Positions 1-7,578 of a DNA stretch of 26,401 nt are shown one piece after another. The first letter of the stretch is position 1, and each line of letters starts with the position of its first letter. The notes under the pieces are model-generated. The model saw nothing but the letters and a program-made list of their open reading frames with translations, did not search any database and was not told the origin of the DNA. This stretch comes from DAIRUQ01 sp036803245 (GTDB lineage: Bacteria; Chloroflexota; Anaerolineae; UBA1429), in the NCBI GenBank assembly GCA_036803245.1, contig DAIRUQ010000038.1:1-26401 (forward strand). Reading direction: 5' to 3'. The position numbers and the translations under genes were made by a program.

Positions 1-422
1 CGGTCTACCTGCGGCTTTCGGGGCAGACCATGGAGCAGCTCCAAGAGGAGATCCGTCCGCGGGCCGAGCAGCGTCTAGTTCAGCACCTGGTGCTGCGAGA
101 GTATGCTCGCAGCAACGAGGTCCAGATTACCGACCAGGAGCTCCAGCAAGGCGTATGGAACGTAGCCATGAGCTATGGCGAGCGGGCGAAAGAGGTGCTG
201 GACCAGTTCCAGGAAAGCCGCAACCTCCTGCCGCTGTATGATGATTTGATCACGCAAAAGGGGCTGCGCCATCTGGTGGCCCGCCTTACCGGGCGCCCAT
301 GGGAAGAAGACGCCCAAGAGGGTGGCGACGAACCGGAGGCCGCTGATGAAGGTGACGAGCAGGCCGCCGTCGCCCAGACGGACGAGGGATCGCCCGAGCC
401 GGAGGGCGAGACAGAGGCCTAG
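1..422 (+). CDS. tig: Trigger factor, C-terminal part (5' truncated by window edge)
   Basis: This is the C-terminal end of the ribosome-associated chaperone and prolyl isomerase that meets nascent chains in the cytoplasm. The frame is open from base 3, so the gene begins before the window and the ATG at 30 is internal. The visible part matches the helical C-terminal arm of trigger factor: a segment reading YLRLSGQTMEQL, then a helix ending in LVLREYAR, then VQITDQEL, which resembles the family's usual pattern in which substrate-holding helices precede an 'I-T-D-E-E' step. The last roughly 40 residues (bases 300-419) are a very acidic Glu/Asp/Ala/Gly tail that the core fold does not need. clpP follows after 27 nt and clpX overlaps clpP, the common tig-clpP-clpX order, which strongly supports the call. 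The ribosome-binding and PPIase domains lie outside the window. Confidence 0.9.
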   Translation, partial: VYLRLSGQTMEQLQEEIRPRAEQRLVQHLVLREYARSNEVQITDQELQQGVWNVAMSYGERAKEVLDQFQESRNLLPLYDDLITQKGLRHLVARLTGRPWEEDAQEGGDEPEAADEGDEQAAVAQTDEGSPEPEGETEA

Positions 423-449
423 CGCATGGCCGAGACAAGAGGAGGGGCT

Positions 450-1067
450 ATGAACCCCCAAGCATTGATACCGATGGTGGTCGAGACGACTGGCCGCGCC
501 GAGCGGGCCTATGACATCTACTCGCTGCTGCTCAAGGAGCGCATCGTCTTTCTGGGGCAGCCGATCGATGACCATGTGGCCAACCTGGTGGTGGCGCAGA
601 TGCTCTACCTGGCCCGCGAAGATCCCGAGCAAGAGATCCACTTGTACATCCACTCGCCGGGCGGCAGCGTCTATGCCGGGTTGGCGATCTATGACACCAT
701 GCAGATGGTTTCCTGTCCGATCGAGACGATCGCGGTGGGCAGCACGGCCTCCATGGGCACGATTCTGCTCGCGGCGGGCACGCCGGGCAAGCGCTTTGCT
801 CTGCCCAACGCCACCATTCACATCCACCAGCCGCTGGGCGGCGCCCGTGGGCAGGCCTCGGATTTGCAGATCCAGGCCGAGGAGATCCTGCGTCTTCGCC
901 GACGGCTGAACGACATCCTGGTCCATCATACTGGGCAGCCGCTGGAGCGCATCGAGCGGGACACCGACCGTGACTTTTTCATGGATTCGGAGGCGGCTCG
1001 TCACTATGGCTTGGTCGATGAAGTCCTCAAGCCCAAGAGCAAAGGCCAGGAAGAGGACGCGGAATGA
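450..1067 (+). CDS. clpP: ATP-dependent Clp protease proteolytic subunit ClpP
   Basis: ClpP is the serine peptidase subunit that forms the tetradecameric degradation chamber capped by ClpX. The 205-aa product has the full family length. The catalytic triad is visible as Ser101 in GSTASMG, His126 in IHIHQPLGG and Asp175 in ERDTDRD. The N-terminus carries the typical IPMVVE...RAYDIYS...RIVFLG block and the Gly-rich HSPGGSV loop is intact. An in-frame ATG at 426 exists, but I chose 450 because a GAGGAGG Shine-Dalgarno (439-445) sits 4 nt upstream and the protein then starts where ClpP usually does. The stop codon overlaps the clpX start (ATGA), so the two are probably translationally coupled and co-transcribed with tig. 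The C-terminus ends in a short charged tail (KSKGQEEDAE). Confidence 0.97.
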   Translation: MNPQALIPMVVETTGRAERAYDIYSLLLKERIVFLGQPIDDHVANLVVAQMLYLAREDPEQEIHLYIHSPGGSVYAGLAIYDTMQMVSCPIETIAVGSTASMGTILLAAGTPGKRFALPNATIHIHQPLGGARGQASDLQIQAEEILRLRRRLNDILVHHTGQPLERIERDTDRDFFMDSEAARHYGLVDEVLKPKSKGQEEDAE

Positions 1068-2311
1068 CCGAACAGGCGAGATCGCCACGCTGTTCGTTCT
1101 GTGGCCGACCCGAGAACGCAGTGCAAAGGTTGATCGCCGGTCCTGACGGCGTCCACATCTGCGACAACTGCGTGTCGCTATGTGAGCAGATCCTCGAGGC
1201 CGACAACAGGCCGGAGGCCAGCTCGGAGCCGATCCATGTGCCTCCTCCGCGCGAGCTCTATGCGGCGCTGGATCAGTATGTCATCGGCCAGGATCGCGCC
1301 AAGAAGGTTCTCTCCGTGGCCGTGTATAACCACTACAAGCGCATCAAGGCCGGCGCGAGCGACGACGACGATGGCGTCGAGGTGCAAAAGAGCAACATTC
1401 TGTTGATCGGCCCCACCGGCTGCGGCAAGACGCTCTTGGCGCAGACCCTGGCTCGGGTGCTGGACGTTCCGTTCTGCATCAGCGATGCCACCGCCCTGAC
1501 AGAGGCTGGCTATGTGGGCGAGGATGTCGAGAACATCTTGCTACGGCTCATCCAGGCGGCCGACAATGACATCGCGCGGGCGTCGCGCGGCATTATCTAT
1601 ATCGACGAGATCGACAAGATTGCCCGCAAGTCCGGCGGCAACGCGTCCATCACCAGAGACGTCTCGGGCGAGGGGGTCCAGCAGGCTCTGCTCAAGATCC
1701 TCGAAGGTACCGTGGCGAACGTGCCGCCCCAGGGCGGGCGCAAGCACCCCCACCAAGAGTTCCTGCAGATGGACACTTCCAACATCCTGTTCATCTGTGG
1801 TGGGGCCTTCCAAGGGCTGGATGATATCGTCCGGCAACGGATCCGGACCAAGGGTGAGCTTGGATTTGCGGCGAGCGGGCGGGCGCGAGACGAACGGAGC
1901 CAGTCTGAGCTGTTGCGCATGGTGAACTCGGACGACCTGCTCAAGTTCGGGTTGATCCCCGAGTTTGTGGGGCGGCTACCTGTCGTGGTCAACGTCGACG
2001 AGCTGGACGCCGAGGCGTTGGTGCGGATCCTGCGCGAGCCCAAGAATGCGTTGGTGCGCCAGTACGCCAAGCTGTTCGCGCTGGATGGCGTTGAGCTCGA
2101 GTTCAGCGAAGAGGCGCTGCAGGTGGCGGCCGAAGAGGCCATCCAGTACAGGATGGGGGCTCGCGGCCTGAGGACGATTATCGAAGAGACCTTGCTCGAC
2201 GTCATGTACGACCTGCCGTCTCAGCCTGATGTCTCTCACTATGTGGTGACCGAAGACGCGGTGCGGAACCGCCGCCAAGCCGCTCCAAAGCCGGTGGGCG
2301 CGGCCGCCTAG
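1064..2311 (+). CDS. clpX: ATP-dependent Clp protease ATP-binding subunit ClpX
   Basis: ClpX is the hexameric AAA+ unfoldase that recognises tagged substrates and threads them into ClpP. The N-terminal zinc-binding domain has C10-x2-C13 and C33-x2-C36. The ATPase core shows Walker A GPTGCGKT (116-123), the GYVG pore loop (149-152), Walker B IIYIDEID (177-184), the RKH-type loop near 226-228 and a sensor-2 GARGLR motif near the C-terminus. The ClpP-docking IGF tripeptide appears as LGF (266-268), a conservative variant also seen in other bacteria. The length of 415 aa is normal. Its start overlaps the clpP stop by 4 nt, and a strong hairpin follows the gene, so it is probably the last gene of the tig-clpP-clpX unit. 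Confidence 0.97.
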   Translation: MTEQARSPRCSFCGRPENAVQRLIAGPDGVHICDNCVSLCEQILEADNRPEASSEPIHVPPPRELYAALDQYVIGQDRAKKVLSVAVYNHYKRIKAGASDDDDGVEVQKSNILLIGPTGCGKTLLAQTLARVLDVPFCISDATALTEAGYVGEDVENILLRLIQAADNDIARASRGIIYIDEIDKIARKSGGNASITRDVSGEGVQQALLKILEGTVANVPPQGGRKHPHQEFLQMDTSNILFICGGAFQGLDDIVRQRIRTKGELGFAASGRARDERSQSELLRMVNSDDLLKFGLIPEFVGRLPVVVNVDELDAEALVRILREPKNALVRQYAKLFALDGVELEFSEEALQVAAEEAIQYRMGARGLRTIIEETLLDVMYDLPSQPDVSHYVVTEDAVRNRRQAAPKPVGAAA

Positions 2312-2348
2312 GGCGCGCATGCAGCGTGCCAATTGTAGAGCAATGTCC

Positions 2349-2374
2349 GACGCCGAGGAGCGATCCTCGGCGTC
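2349..2374 (+). terminator. Hairpin after clpX, probable terminator
   Basis: An 11-bp perfect stem (2349-2359 with 2364-2374) is closed by a GCGA tetraloop and begins 38 nt after the clpX stop. A short T run (GGTTTTGGG) lies 6 nt further on, so it is an imperfect intrinsic terminator. It separates clpX from the convergent methyltransferase gene. Apart from this hairpin I see nothing else in 2312-2458. Confidence 0.6.
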
Positions 2375-2458
2375 GCTGGTTTTGGGACGTGTTGCGGCGA
2401 TCGATGCGCTGGTGAGCCTCGCCGGCGTGGCTCTGACCGCGCTGGTCGCCGGCATCTA

Positions 2459-3304
2459 CTAGCTACGAGCCACGATGCCCAGCAGGCCCGGCTGCGCTCC
2501 CGCTGCGTCGCCGGTGAGCGACGGATGCACAGCGACGTCGTGGAACCCTGCACGGTGCAGCAACCGGCGGTAGTCCTCATCGGAATAGGCGTGCATGCTC
2601 GAGGCATAGCGCGTCACCGCGCCGGTCTGGCCATCCACCACATAGTAACGCTCGGTGGCGATGGCCTGGTCGGCGTGCCAGTGGGGCTCGTACAGCATCA
2701 GGTGGGGGCGCTCGGAAAACAGCCCTCCTGAGCTGCTGTACCAGGTCGATGGGCGGGTGCCGATCTCCTGGACGGCCTGGAAGGTGTGCGGCTCGAGCAG
2801 GAGTGTGCCTCCTGGCGCGAGGGCGGCGTGGGCGCGAGCTAGCAGATCGGCGGCCTCGGTTTCGCGAAAGACGTTGAACTCGCCATAGACCTGCATGACC
2901 AGATCGAATTCGGCCGTGCCAAAGAGAGTCGTGCGGAGGTCCCCGTGGACATAACGACAGTCGAGGGCGGCAGAGTCGGCCTGCTGCCGGGCGTGGGCGA
3001 TCGAGGCGGGGCCGAAATCGATACCGACGCAACGATGCCCCAGAGCGGCCAGCCGCTGGGTATAGAGCCCCGGCCCGCATCCCAGATCGAGGACACGGCT
3101 ACGGCGGCCCAGCAAAAGATCCTGGTGGATCCAGCCCACCTGCTGGTCGATGATGCTCGCGCGGCGGCTGGCGGCATCATGCTCCTGGCTCAGGTGTTCG
3201 GCCAGCATGCGCTGCGAAAAGCTCGCATCGTCCCAAGGGATCTTTTCGCCCTCGGCCCAGGGCTCGGGGATAGGTTGACGGCGGATCAGATCGAGCAGGT
3301 TCAT
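2459..3304 (-). CDS. Class I SAM-dependent methyltransferase
   Basis: This is a cytoplasmic methyltransferase of unknown substrate. The 281-aa protein carries the class I Rossmann signature: motif I VLDLGCGPG (71-79), the acidic ribose-binding residue at the end of strand 2 (VGID, D96), a GDL step (121-123), the FDLVMQVYGEFN motif-IV region (133-144), and the post-motif LAPGGTLLLE (162-171). The first 60 residues are helical and polar, and the C-terminal 100 residues are a substrate-side region I cannot assign. An in-frame ATG lies 15 codons upstream (3349). I prefer the ATG at 3304 because an AAGGA Shine-Dalgarno is 9 nt upstream and the upstream residues look unstructured. The gene is convergent with clpX and divergent from alaS, with no obvious functional partner. 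Confidence 0.85.
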   Translation of the reverse strand: MNLLDLIRRQPIPEPWAEGEKIPWDDASFSQRMLAEHLSQEHDAASRRASIIDQQVGWIHQDLLLGRRSRVLDLGCGPGLYTQRLAALGHRCVGIDFGPASIAHARQQADSAALDCRYVHGDLRTTLFGTAEFDLVMQVYGEFNVFRETEAADLLARAHAALAPGGTLLLEPHTFQAVQEIGTRPSTWYSSSGGLFSERPHLMLYEPHWHADQAIATERYYVVDGQTGAVTRYASSMHAYSDEDYRRLLHRAGFHDVAVHPSLTGDAAGAQPGLLGIVARS

Positions 3305-3643
3305 GGCATCTGGTCCTTGGCGCTGGGTTATGCTGGTGCGGCGGTCCATTCATCCGAGAGCAGGCGAGAGAGGGTGCTCGCGGGCAGGTAGCGGAGAGCA
3401 CTCTCGCGCGTCGGTACCGACCGCTCATCACCCTCGGCCGATGGTACCATGGTGGACGCCGACGTCAAGGGCCGTCTATGGCCCTCTGCTGAACGCTGGC
3501 CGGAGCACGCTGGTGGCTGTACCCACCTACGGCGTGGTCGCTTGGGTGGCATCGCGTCCCTCGTCGGCCAGATGTTTGACACTCCCCACTCGATACCCTA
3601 GAATCGTTTTCTGGTCGGTCTGCGTTTGACAGAGAGAAGGCCC
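3305..3643. other. Methyltransferase-alaS intergenic region
   Basis: This is a 339-bp divergent gap. It contains a good + strand promoter (3576-3604), a 6-bp hairpin at 3468-3485, and a T-box-like stretch at 3544-3556 discussed under findings. No convincing ORF, RNA gene or minus-strand promoter is visible. Confidence 0.6.
3576..3604 (+). promoter_or_regulatory. Sigma-A-type promoter for the alaS operon
   Basis: A perfect -35 TTGACA (3576-3581) is followed by a 17-bp spacer and a -10 TAGAAT (3599-3604, 5 of 6). Transcription would begin near 3611, giving a leader of about 33 nt before the alaS ATG. It is the only strong promoter seen ahead of the alaS-to-PHP gene run. Confidence 0.8.
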
Positions 3644-6286
3644 ATGCTCACTAGTTCGGAGATTCGCGCCAAGTTCCTGGCGTTTTTCGCGTCCCATGGT
3701 CATGAACGAGTCCCCAGCGCCTCGTTGGTCCCTGGTAACGACCCTACGCTGCTGTTCACCAACGCGGGGATGGTGCCGTTCAAGGACGTGTTTCTGGGGC
3801 TAGAGCAACGCGCCTATCGCCGTGCCACGTCCTCGCAGAAATGCATGCGGGTGAGCGGCAAGCATAACGACCTCGAGTCGGTGGGGCCGTCGCCGCGGCA
3901 TCACACGTTCTTTGAGATGCTGGGCAACTTTTCCTTTGGTGACTATTTCAAGGCCGAGGCCATCGAGTTCGCATGGTCGTTCTTGCTAGGTGATCTAGGC
4001 ATGGACCCGGATCGACTCTGGCCGACCATCTTTGAGGATGATGATGAGGCCTTTGGGCTCTGGCGACGCATCACGGGGATCTCGGCAGAGCGAATCACGC
4101 GATTGGGCGCCAAAGAGAACTTTTGGTCCATGGGCGACACGGGTCCCTGCGGTCCCTGCTCCGAGATTATGTATGATCGCGGCCCCGCGGCTTGCAGTTG
4201 CGGCCGCGCCGATTGCAGCCCCGCCCACGAGTGCGACCGCTGGCTCGAGTTCTGGAACCTGGTCTTTATGCAGTACGACCGTAACGCCGCGGGCGAGATG
4301 CGACCACTGCCCCGGCCGAGCATCGATACCGGCATGGGCCTCGAGCGGATCACCGCCATTCTCCAAGGCGCCGACAACAACTATGATACGGATCTGTTTG
4401 TGCCCATCATGGAGCGTACGCGTGCCTTGCTGGGGCACAGCCCGGAGCGGATGCGCGATCAGTACGTGGCCTATCGGGTGATCGCCGACCACAGCCGCGC
4501 GGTGGCATTCTTGGTGGGTGACGGCGTGTTGCCCTCGAACGAGGGGCGCGGATACGTGACCCGGATGGTGCTGCGACGGGCGGCGCGCTATGGCCAACGG
4601 CTGGGCTTTGACGAGCCGTTCCTGGCCGAGACGGTGGCCACGGTGATCGACCAGATGGGCGACCACTATGGCGAACTGCGGCAGCGGGCGGACTTTATTC
4701 AGGATGTGGTGCGCCAGGAGGAAGGGCGCTTCCTCTCGCAGCTAGAGGTCGGGCTGAGCCGTCTGGAAGAGCTGATGGACGGGGCGCGTTCGCAGGGCAG
4801 CACGGTGGTGCCCGGCGACGAGGCGTTCCGCCTGTACGACACGTTCGGGTTTCCGCTGGAGCTGACGCGCGACGCGGCGGCCGAGGCCGGGTTCTCGGTG
4901 GACGAAGCTGGATTCCGCGCAGCCATGGCTGAACAACGGGCCAGGGCGCGGGCGGCGCAGCAGTTCGCCGACGACGACCGGGGCGAGCTGTACCGGCGGC
5001 TGGCGCTACCGGCGACCGAGTTTGTGGGCTATGAGCAGCTAGACTGTCAAGCCAAGATCGTGGCCCTGGTGGGTGGCAGCGCCTCTCGCGAACGCGCCGT
5101 CGAGGGCGACCAGGTCGAGGTGGTGTTGGATCGCACACCGTTCTATGGCGAGTCGGGCGGGCAGGTGGGCGACCACGGCTGGCTAACGGGCCCCAACGGA
5201 CGCCTGCTGGTGGAGCGTGCGGAGCATCCGGTGACTGGGCTGACGGCCCACCGAGGACGGGTCGTCGAGGGCTCGCTGGCCGTGGGGGAGACGGTCGAGG
5301 CTGAGGTGGACGCGGAGCGTCGCGCCGCCACAGCCCGTAACCATACGGCCACGCACCTGCTGCACCGGGCGTTGCGGGAGGTGTTGGGGGAGCACGCTGC
5401 CCAGTCGGGTTCGTTGGTCTCGCCCGAGCGCCTGCGCTTTGACTTTGGCCACCTCTCGGCCATGACACCGGAGCAGATCGACCAGGTGGAGCAGATCGTC
5501 AACCGCGAGATTCGTGCCAACCGCCCCGTAGCGACCCGGGTGACGGGGTACCGTGAGGCGTTGGAGGCGGGGGCGGTGGCGCTCTTTGGCGAAAAGTACA
5601 CCGACCGCGTGCGCATGGTGGCGGTGGAGGGGTTCACGACCGAGCTGTGCGGCGGCACCCATGTGGTGCGGTCCGGCGATATTGGCTTCTTTTTGATCGT
5701 CAGCGAGGCTAGCATCGGTTCGGGATTGCGGCGCATCGAGGCCCTCACCGGACAAGGCGCCGAGAGCTACGCGCGGGAACGGATGCGGACGCTGGATGAG
5801 ATCCGGGGCATGCTGGGCGGAGCGCCAGGCGAGGAGCCGACACGTTTGCGAGCCCTGCAGGATACCCAGCGCGAGCTTGCCAGGCGGATTCAAGAGCTCG
5901 AGCGCGCACTGGCGGCGAGCAACGTGGACGCCTTGCTAGACGAGGTGCAGCGGGTGGGCGATGCCCCTCTGCTAGCTGCGGTGGTTGATGCGGCCAGCGT
6001 CGACGCACTACGCGAGATGGTGGACCGCTTTCGTGACAAGCTGGGCAGTGCCGTGGTCGCACTGGGTGCTGCCGTTGATGACAAGCCACTCTTGATCGTG
6101 GGCGTGACCGAGGACTTGGTCAAGCGCGGGCTGCACGCTGGCAAGCTGGCGGGCACGGCTGCGCGCGCCATGGGCGGTGGAGGCGGCGGGCGCCCCAACA
6201 TGGCCCAGGCCGGTGGTCGGGACGTGAACGGGTTGGGGGCTGCCGTTGCGGCCATCGCCGACCTGGTGGCAGAGGCGTTGGGCTGA
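3644..6286 (+). CDS. alaS: Alanine--tRNA ligase
   Basis: This enzyme charges tRNA(Ala) and clears mischarged Ser/Gly. The 880-aa protein is full length. The N-terminal class II core begins SSEIRAKFLAFF and contains RATSSQKCMRVSGKHND with the HHTFFEMLGNFSFGDYF motif 2, and motif 3 DTGMGLERI. The editing domain has the zinc site H567-x3-H571 (HTATH) with C669 and H673 in CGGTH. The C-Ala domain ends in a Gly-rich GGGGGGRPNMAQAGG stretch. A Cys-rich insertion (about residues 183-198, CSCGRADC...HEC) just before the DRWLEFWNLVF motif looks like a small zinc knuckle, as found in some bacterial and archaeal AlaRS. I chose the ATG at 3644 over the TTG at 3626 because a GAGAAGG ribosome site lies just ahead of it and TTG 3626 has none. 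It is first in a six-gene run. Confidence 0.97.
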   Translation: MLTSSEIRAKFLAFFASHGHERVPSASLVPGNDPTLLFTNAGMVPFKDVFLGLEQRAYRRATSSQKCMRVSGKHNDLESVGPSPRHHTFFEMLGNFSFGDYFKAEAIEFAWSFLLGDLGMDPDRLWPTIFEDDDEAFGLWRRITGISAERITRLGAKENFWSMGDTGPCGPCSEIMYDRGPAACSCGRADCSPAHECDRWLEFWNLVFMQYDRNAAGEMRPLPRPSIDTGMGLERITAILQGADNNYDTDLFVPIMERTRALLGHSPERMRDQYVAYRVIADHSRAVAFLVGDGVLPSNEGRGYVTRMVLRRAARYGQRLGFDEPFLAETVATVIDQMGDHYGELRQRADFIQDVVRQEEGRFLSQLEVGLSRLEELMDGARSQGSTVVPGDEAFRLYDTFGFPLELTRDAAAEAGFSVDEAGFRAAMAEQRARARAAQQFADDDRGELYRRLALPATEFVGYEQLDCQAKIVALVGGSASRERAVEGDQVEVVLDRTPFYGESGGQVGDHGWLTGPNGRLLVERAEHPVTGLTAHRGRVVEGSLAVGETVEAEVDAERRAATARNHTATHLLHRALREVLGEHAAQSGSLVSPERLRFDFGHLSAMTPEQIDQVEQIVNREIRANRPVATRVTGYREALEAGAVALFGEKYTDRVRMVAVEGFTTELCGGTHVVRSGDIGFFLIVSEASIGSGLRRIEALTGQGAESYARERMRTLDEIRGMLGGAPGEEPTRLRALQDTQRELARRIQELERALAASNVDALLDEVQRVGDAPLLAAVVDAASVDALREMVDRFRDKLGSAVVALGAAVDDKPLLIVGVTEDLVKRGLHAGKLAGTAARAMGGGGGGRPNMAQAGGRDVNGLGAAVAAIADLVAEALG

Positions 6287-6306
6287 CCTATAGCCGTGCG
6301 GAGCCG

Positions 6307-7569
6307 ATGATCATGCGCTTGCTCAAACCTAGTCCCCCCTCGCACCGTGGGCGCGGGTACCATAGCCTGATCACCCTGGAGCGCCATCTCGTGCGCGCTG
6401 CGGTGGTCGAGCTGTCCGACGGATCGGCCCAGTTACTGGGAGTGGCCACCGCCCCGGTCCATGACCTCGGCCCGACCGGCCAGCCCGACGTCGACCGATG
6501 GGCGGCTGGCTGTGAGCGGGCTCTGGGCGAGGCCGAAGAGATGTCGCGGCGGGCCGCTGGTCGCAAAGTGGTGCCCGACGAGGTAACCGTCTCGCTGCCA
6601 TCGCCTTTAGCCCAGTCGGTGGCGGTCTCGGCGGATCGTCGGCGAAACGCACGGGAGCGGATCTCGGACTCGGAGCTGACCTCGGTGGTGCGGCGAGCGC
6701 TGCGCCAGGCCCAGGACCTGTTGGATGGTGACGGCCCCAAGGTGGACCGTGACATCGTGTGGGGCGGTGTGGCCGAGTCGCTAGTGGACGGCAAGGTTGT
6801 GGTCGACCCGGTGGGGCTCCACGGCAGTGTGCTCGAGGTGCGCGCCTGTTTTAGCACGGCGCCCCATGTGTGGGTGCGGGCGTTGGAGGTGTTGGCCGAG
6901 CGGCTCGAGCTGGGCCTGCGCAGCGTTATCCCCGAAGAGATTGCCCTGGCCTCGGCCGTGCCCGACGCTCGGGCGCTGCTGGTTGCCTTGGGCGAGACGC
7001 ACAGCCTGGTGTCCGAGGTGGTGCACGGCCGCCCGCAGTGGACGGTGGCAGTGCCCTATGGCGAACGGCAGATTCTGGCGGTGGTGGCCGAGGGCGTCGA
7101 TTTCAAAGAGCGCCAGGTAGAGGCGCTGATGCGCGTGTACCGCTCGGGCCACCTGCGGCCGGACGTGGAAGAGCGGGTGGCGCTGGCATTTTGGCGGGGC
7201 TTGCGTCGCTGGATGGCCGCACTGTCCGAGGCGGTGCAGCGCAGCTACCCCAGCGAGGGCTATCCCCATCGGGCGTGGTTCTATGACCTCACGCGGCGGA
7301 TGCCTGAGGCGGAAAAGGCCCTGGGGACACCGTCGTGGGAGCGGGCCCTGCCCTTTGGGCGCTGCCCCGCGGTCAAGGCGGTGGCGCCGGGAGTGATCGC
7401 CAACGTACTGGATTGCACGGCTCAGGCCATCGGCGATGGCTACTGCCTGGCCCGCGCCTTGGCCCGGCACGCCGCGCGGGTGTATCGCGACGAGGCCAAC
7501 CTGGACCGTATGCTGATGGAGGCCATCCGGCCTGGGGCAGGCGGCGTGGTCGGCCGCTTGCTGAGATGA
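6307..7569 (+). CDS. FtsA/PilM-like actin-fold protein with degenerate nucleotide site
   Basis: This 420-aa cytoplasmic protein is laid out like FtsA: strand pairs near residues 20-50 ending in QLLGVAT, an SHS2-like stretch (about 88-190) with VTVSLPSP, then VDPVGLHGSVLEVRACFSTA, a helix at 188-202 and LRSVIPEEIALASAV. These align in order with FtsA's '...NPVGLSG..L....H.I....' region and the following subdomain. The two actin phosphate loops are not preserved: the expected D/E-I-G-T is ITLER (22-26), and the expected D-I-G-G-G-T-x-D is VALGETHS (226-233). I therefore infer a structural or scaffolding role without ATP hydrolysis. The C-terminal 130 residues are helical and unassigned. The gene lies 20 nt after alaS and 9 nt before a bitopic membrane protein gene, an arrangement reminiscent of PilM with PilN. 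The start could also be the ATG at 6313. Confidence 0.6.
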   Translation: MIMRLLKPSPPSHRGRGYHSLITLERHLVRAAVVELSDGSAQLLGVATAPVHDLGPTGQPDVDRWAAGCERALGEAEEMSRRAAGRKVVPDEVTVSLPSPLAQSVAVSADRRRNARERISDSELTSVVRRALRQAQDLLDGDGPKVDRDIVWGGVAESLVDGKVVVDPVGLHGSVLEVRACFSTAPHVWVRALEVLAERLELGLRSVIPEEIALASAVPDARALLVALGETHSLVSEVVHGRPQWTVAVPYGERQILAVVAEGVDFKERQVEALMRVYRSGHLRPDVEERVALAFWRGLRRWMAALSEAVQRSYPSEGYPHRAWFYDLTRRMPEAEKALGTPSWERALPFGRCPAVKAVAPGVIANVLDCTAQAIGDGYCLARALARHAARVYRDEANLDRMLMEAIRPGAGGVVGRLLR

Positions 7570-7578
7570 GGGGGGCGC

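Noticed and set aside
75..1088. Minus-strand frame across tig-clpP (337 codons)
   Set aside because: It is antisense to two well-supported genes and shows no protein family features.
3544..3567. Calling the alaS upstream region a functional T-box riboswitch
   Set aside because: The antiterminator arm is incomplete, UGGC does not suit tRNA(Ala), no specifier loop was identified, and the promoter is downstream. Kept only as a finding.
4695..5468. Minus-strand frame inside alaS (257 codons)
   Set aside because: The translation is Pro/Arg/Ala-rich noise opposite a certain gene, and there is no start signal.
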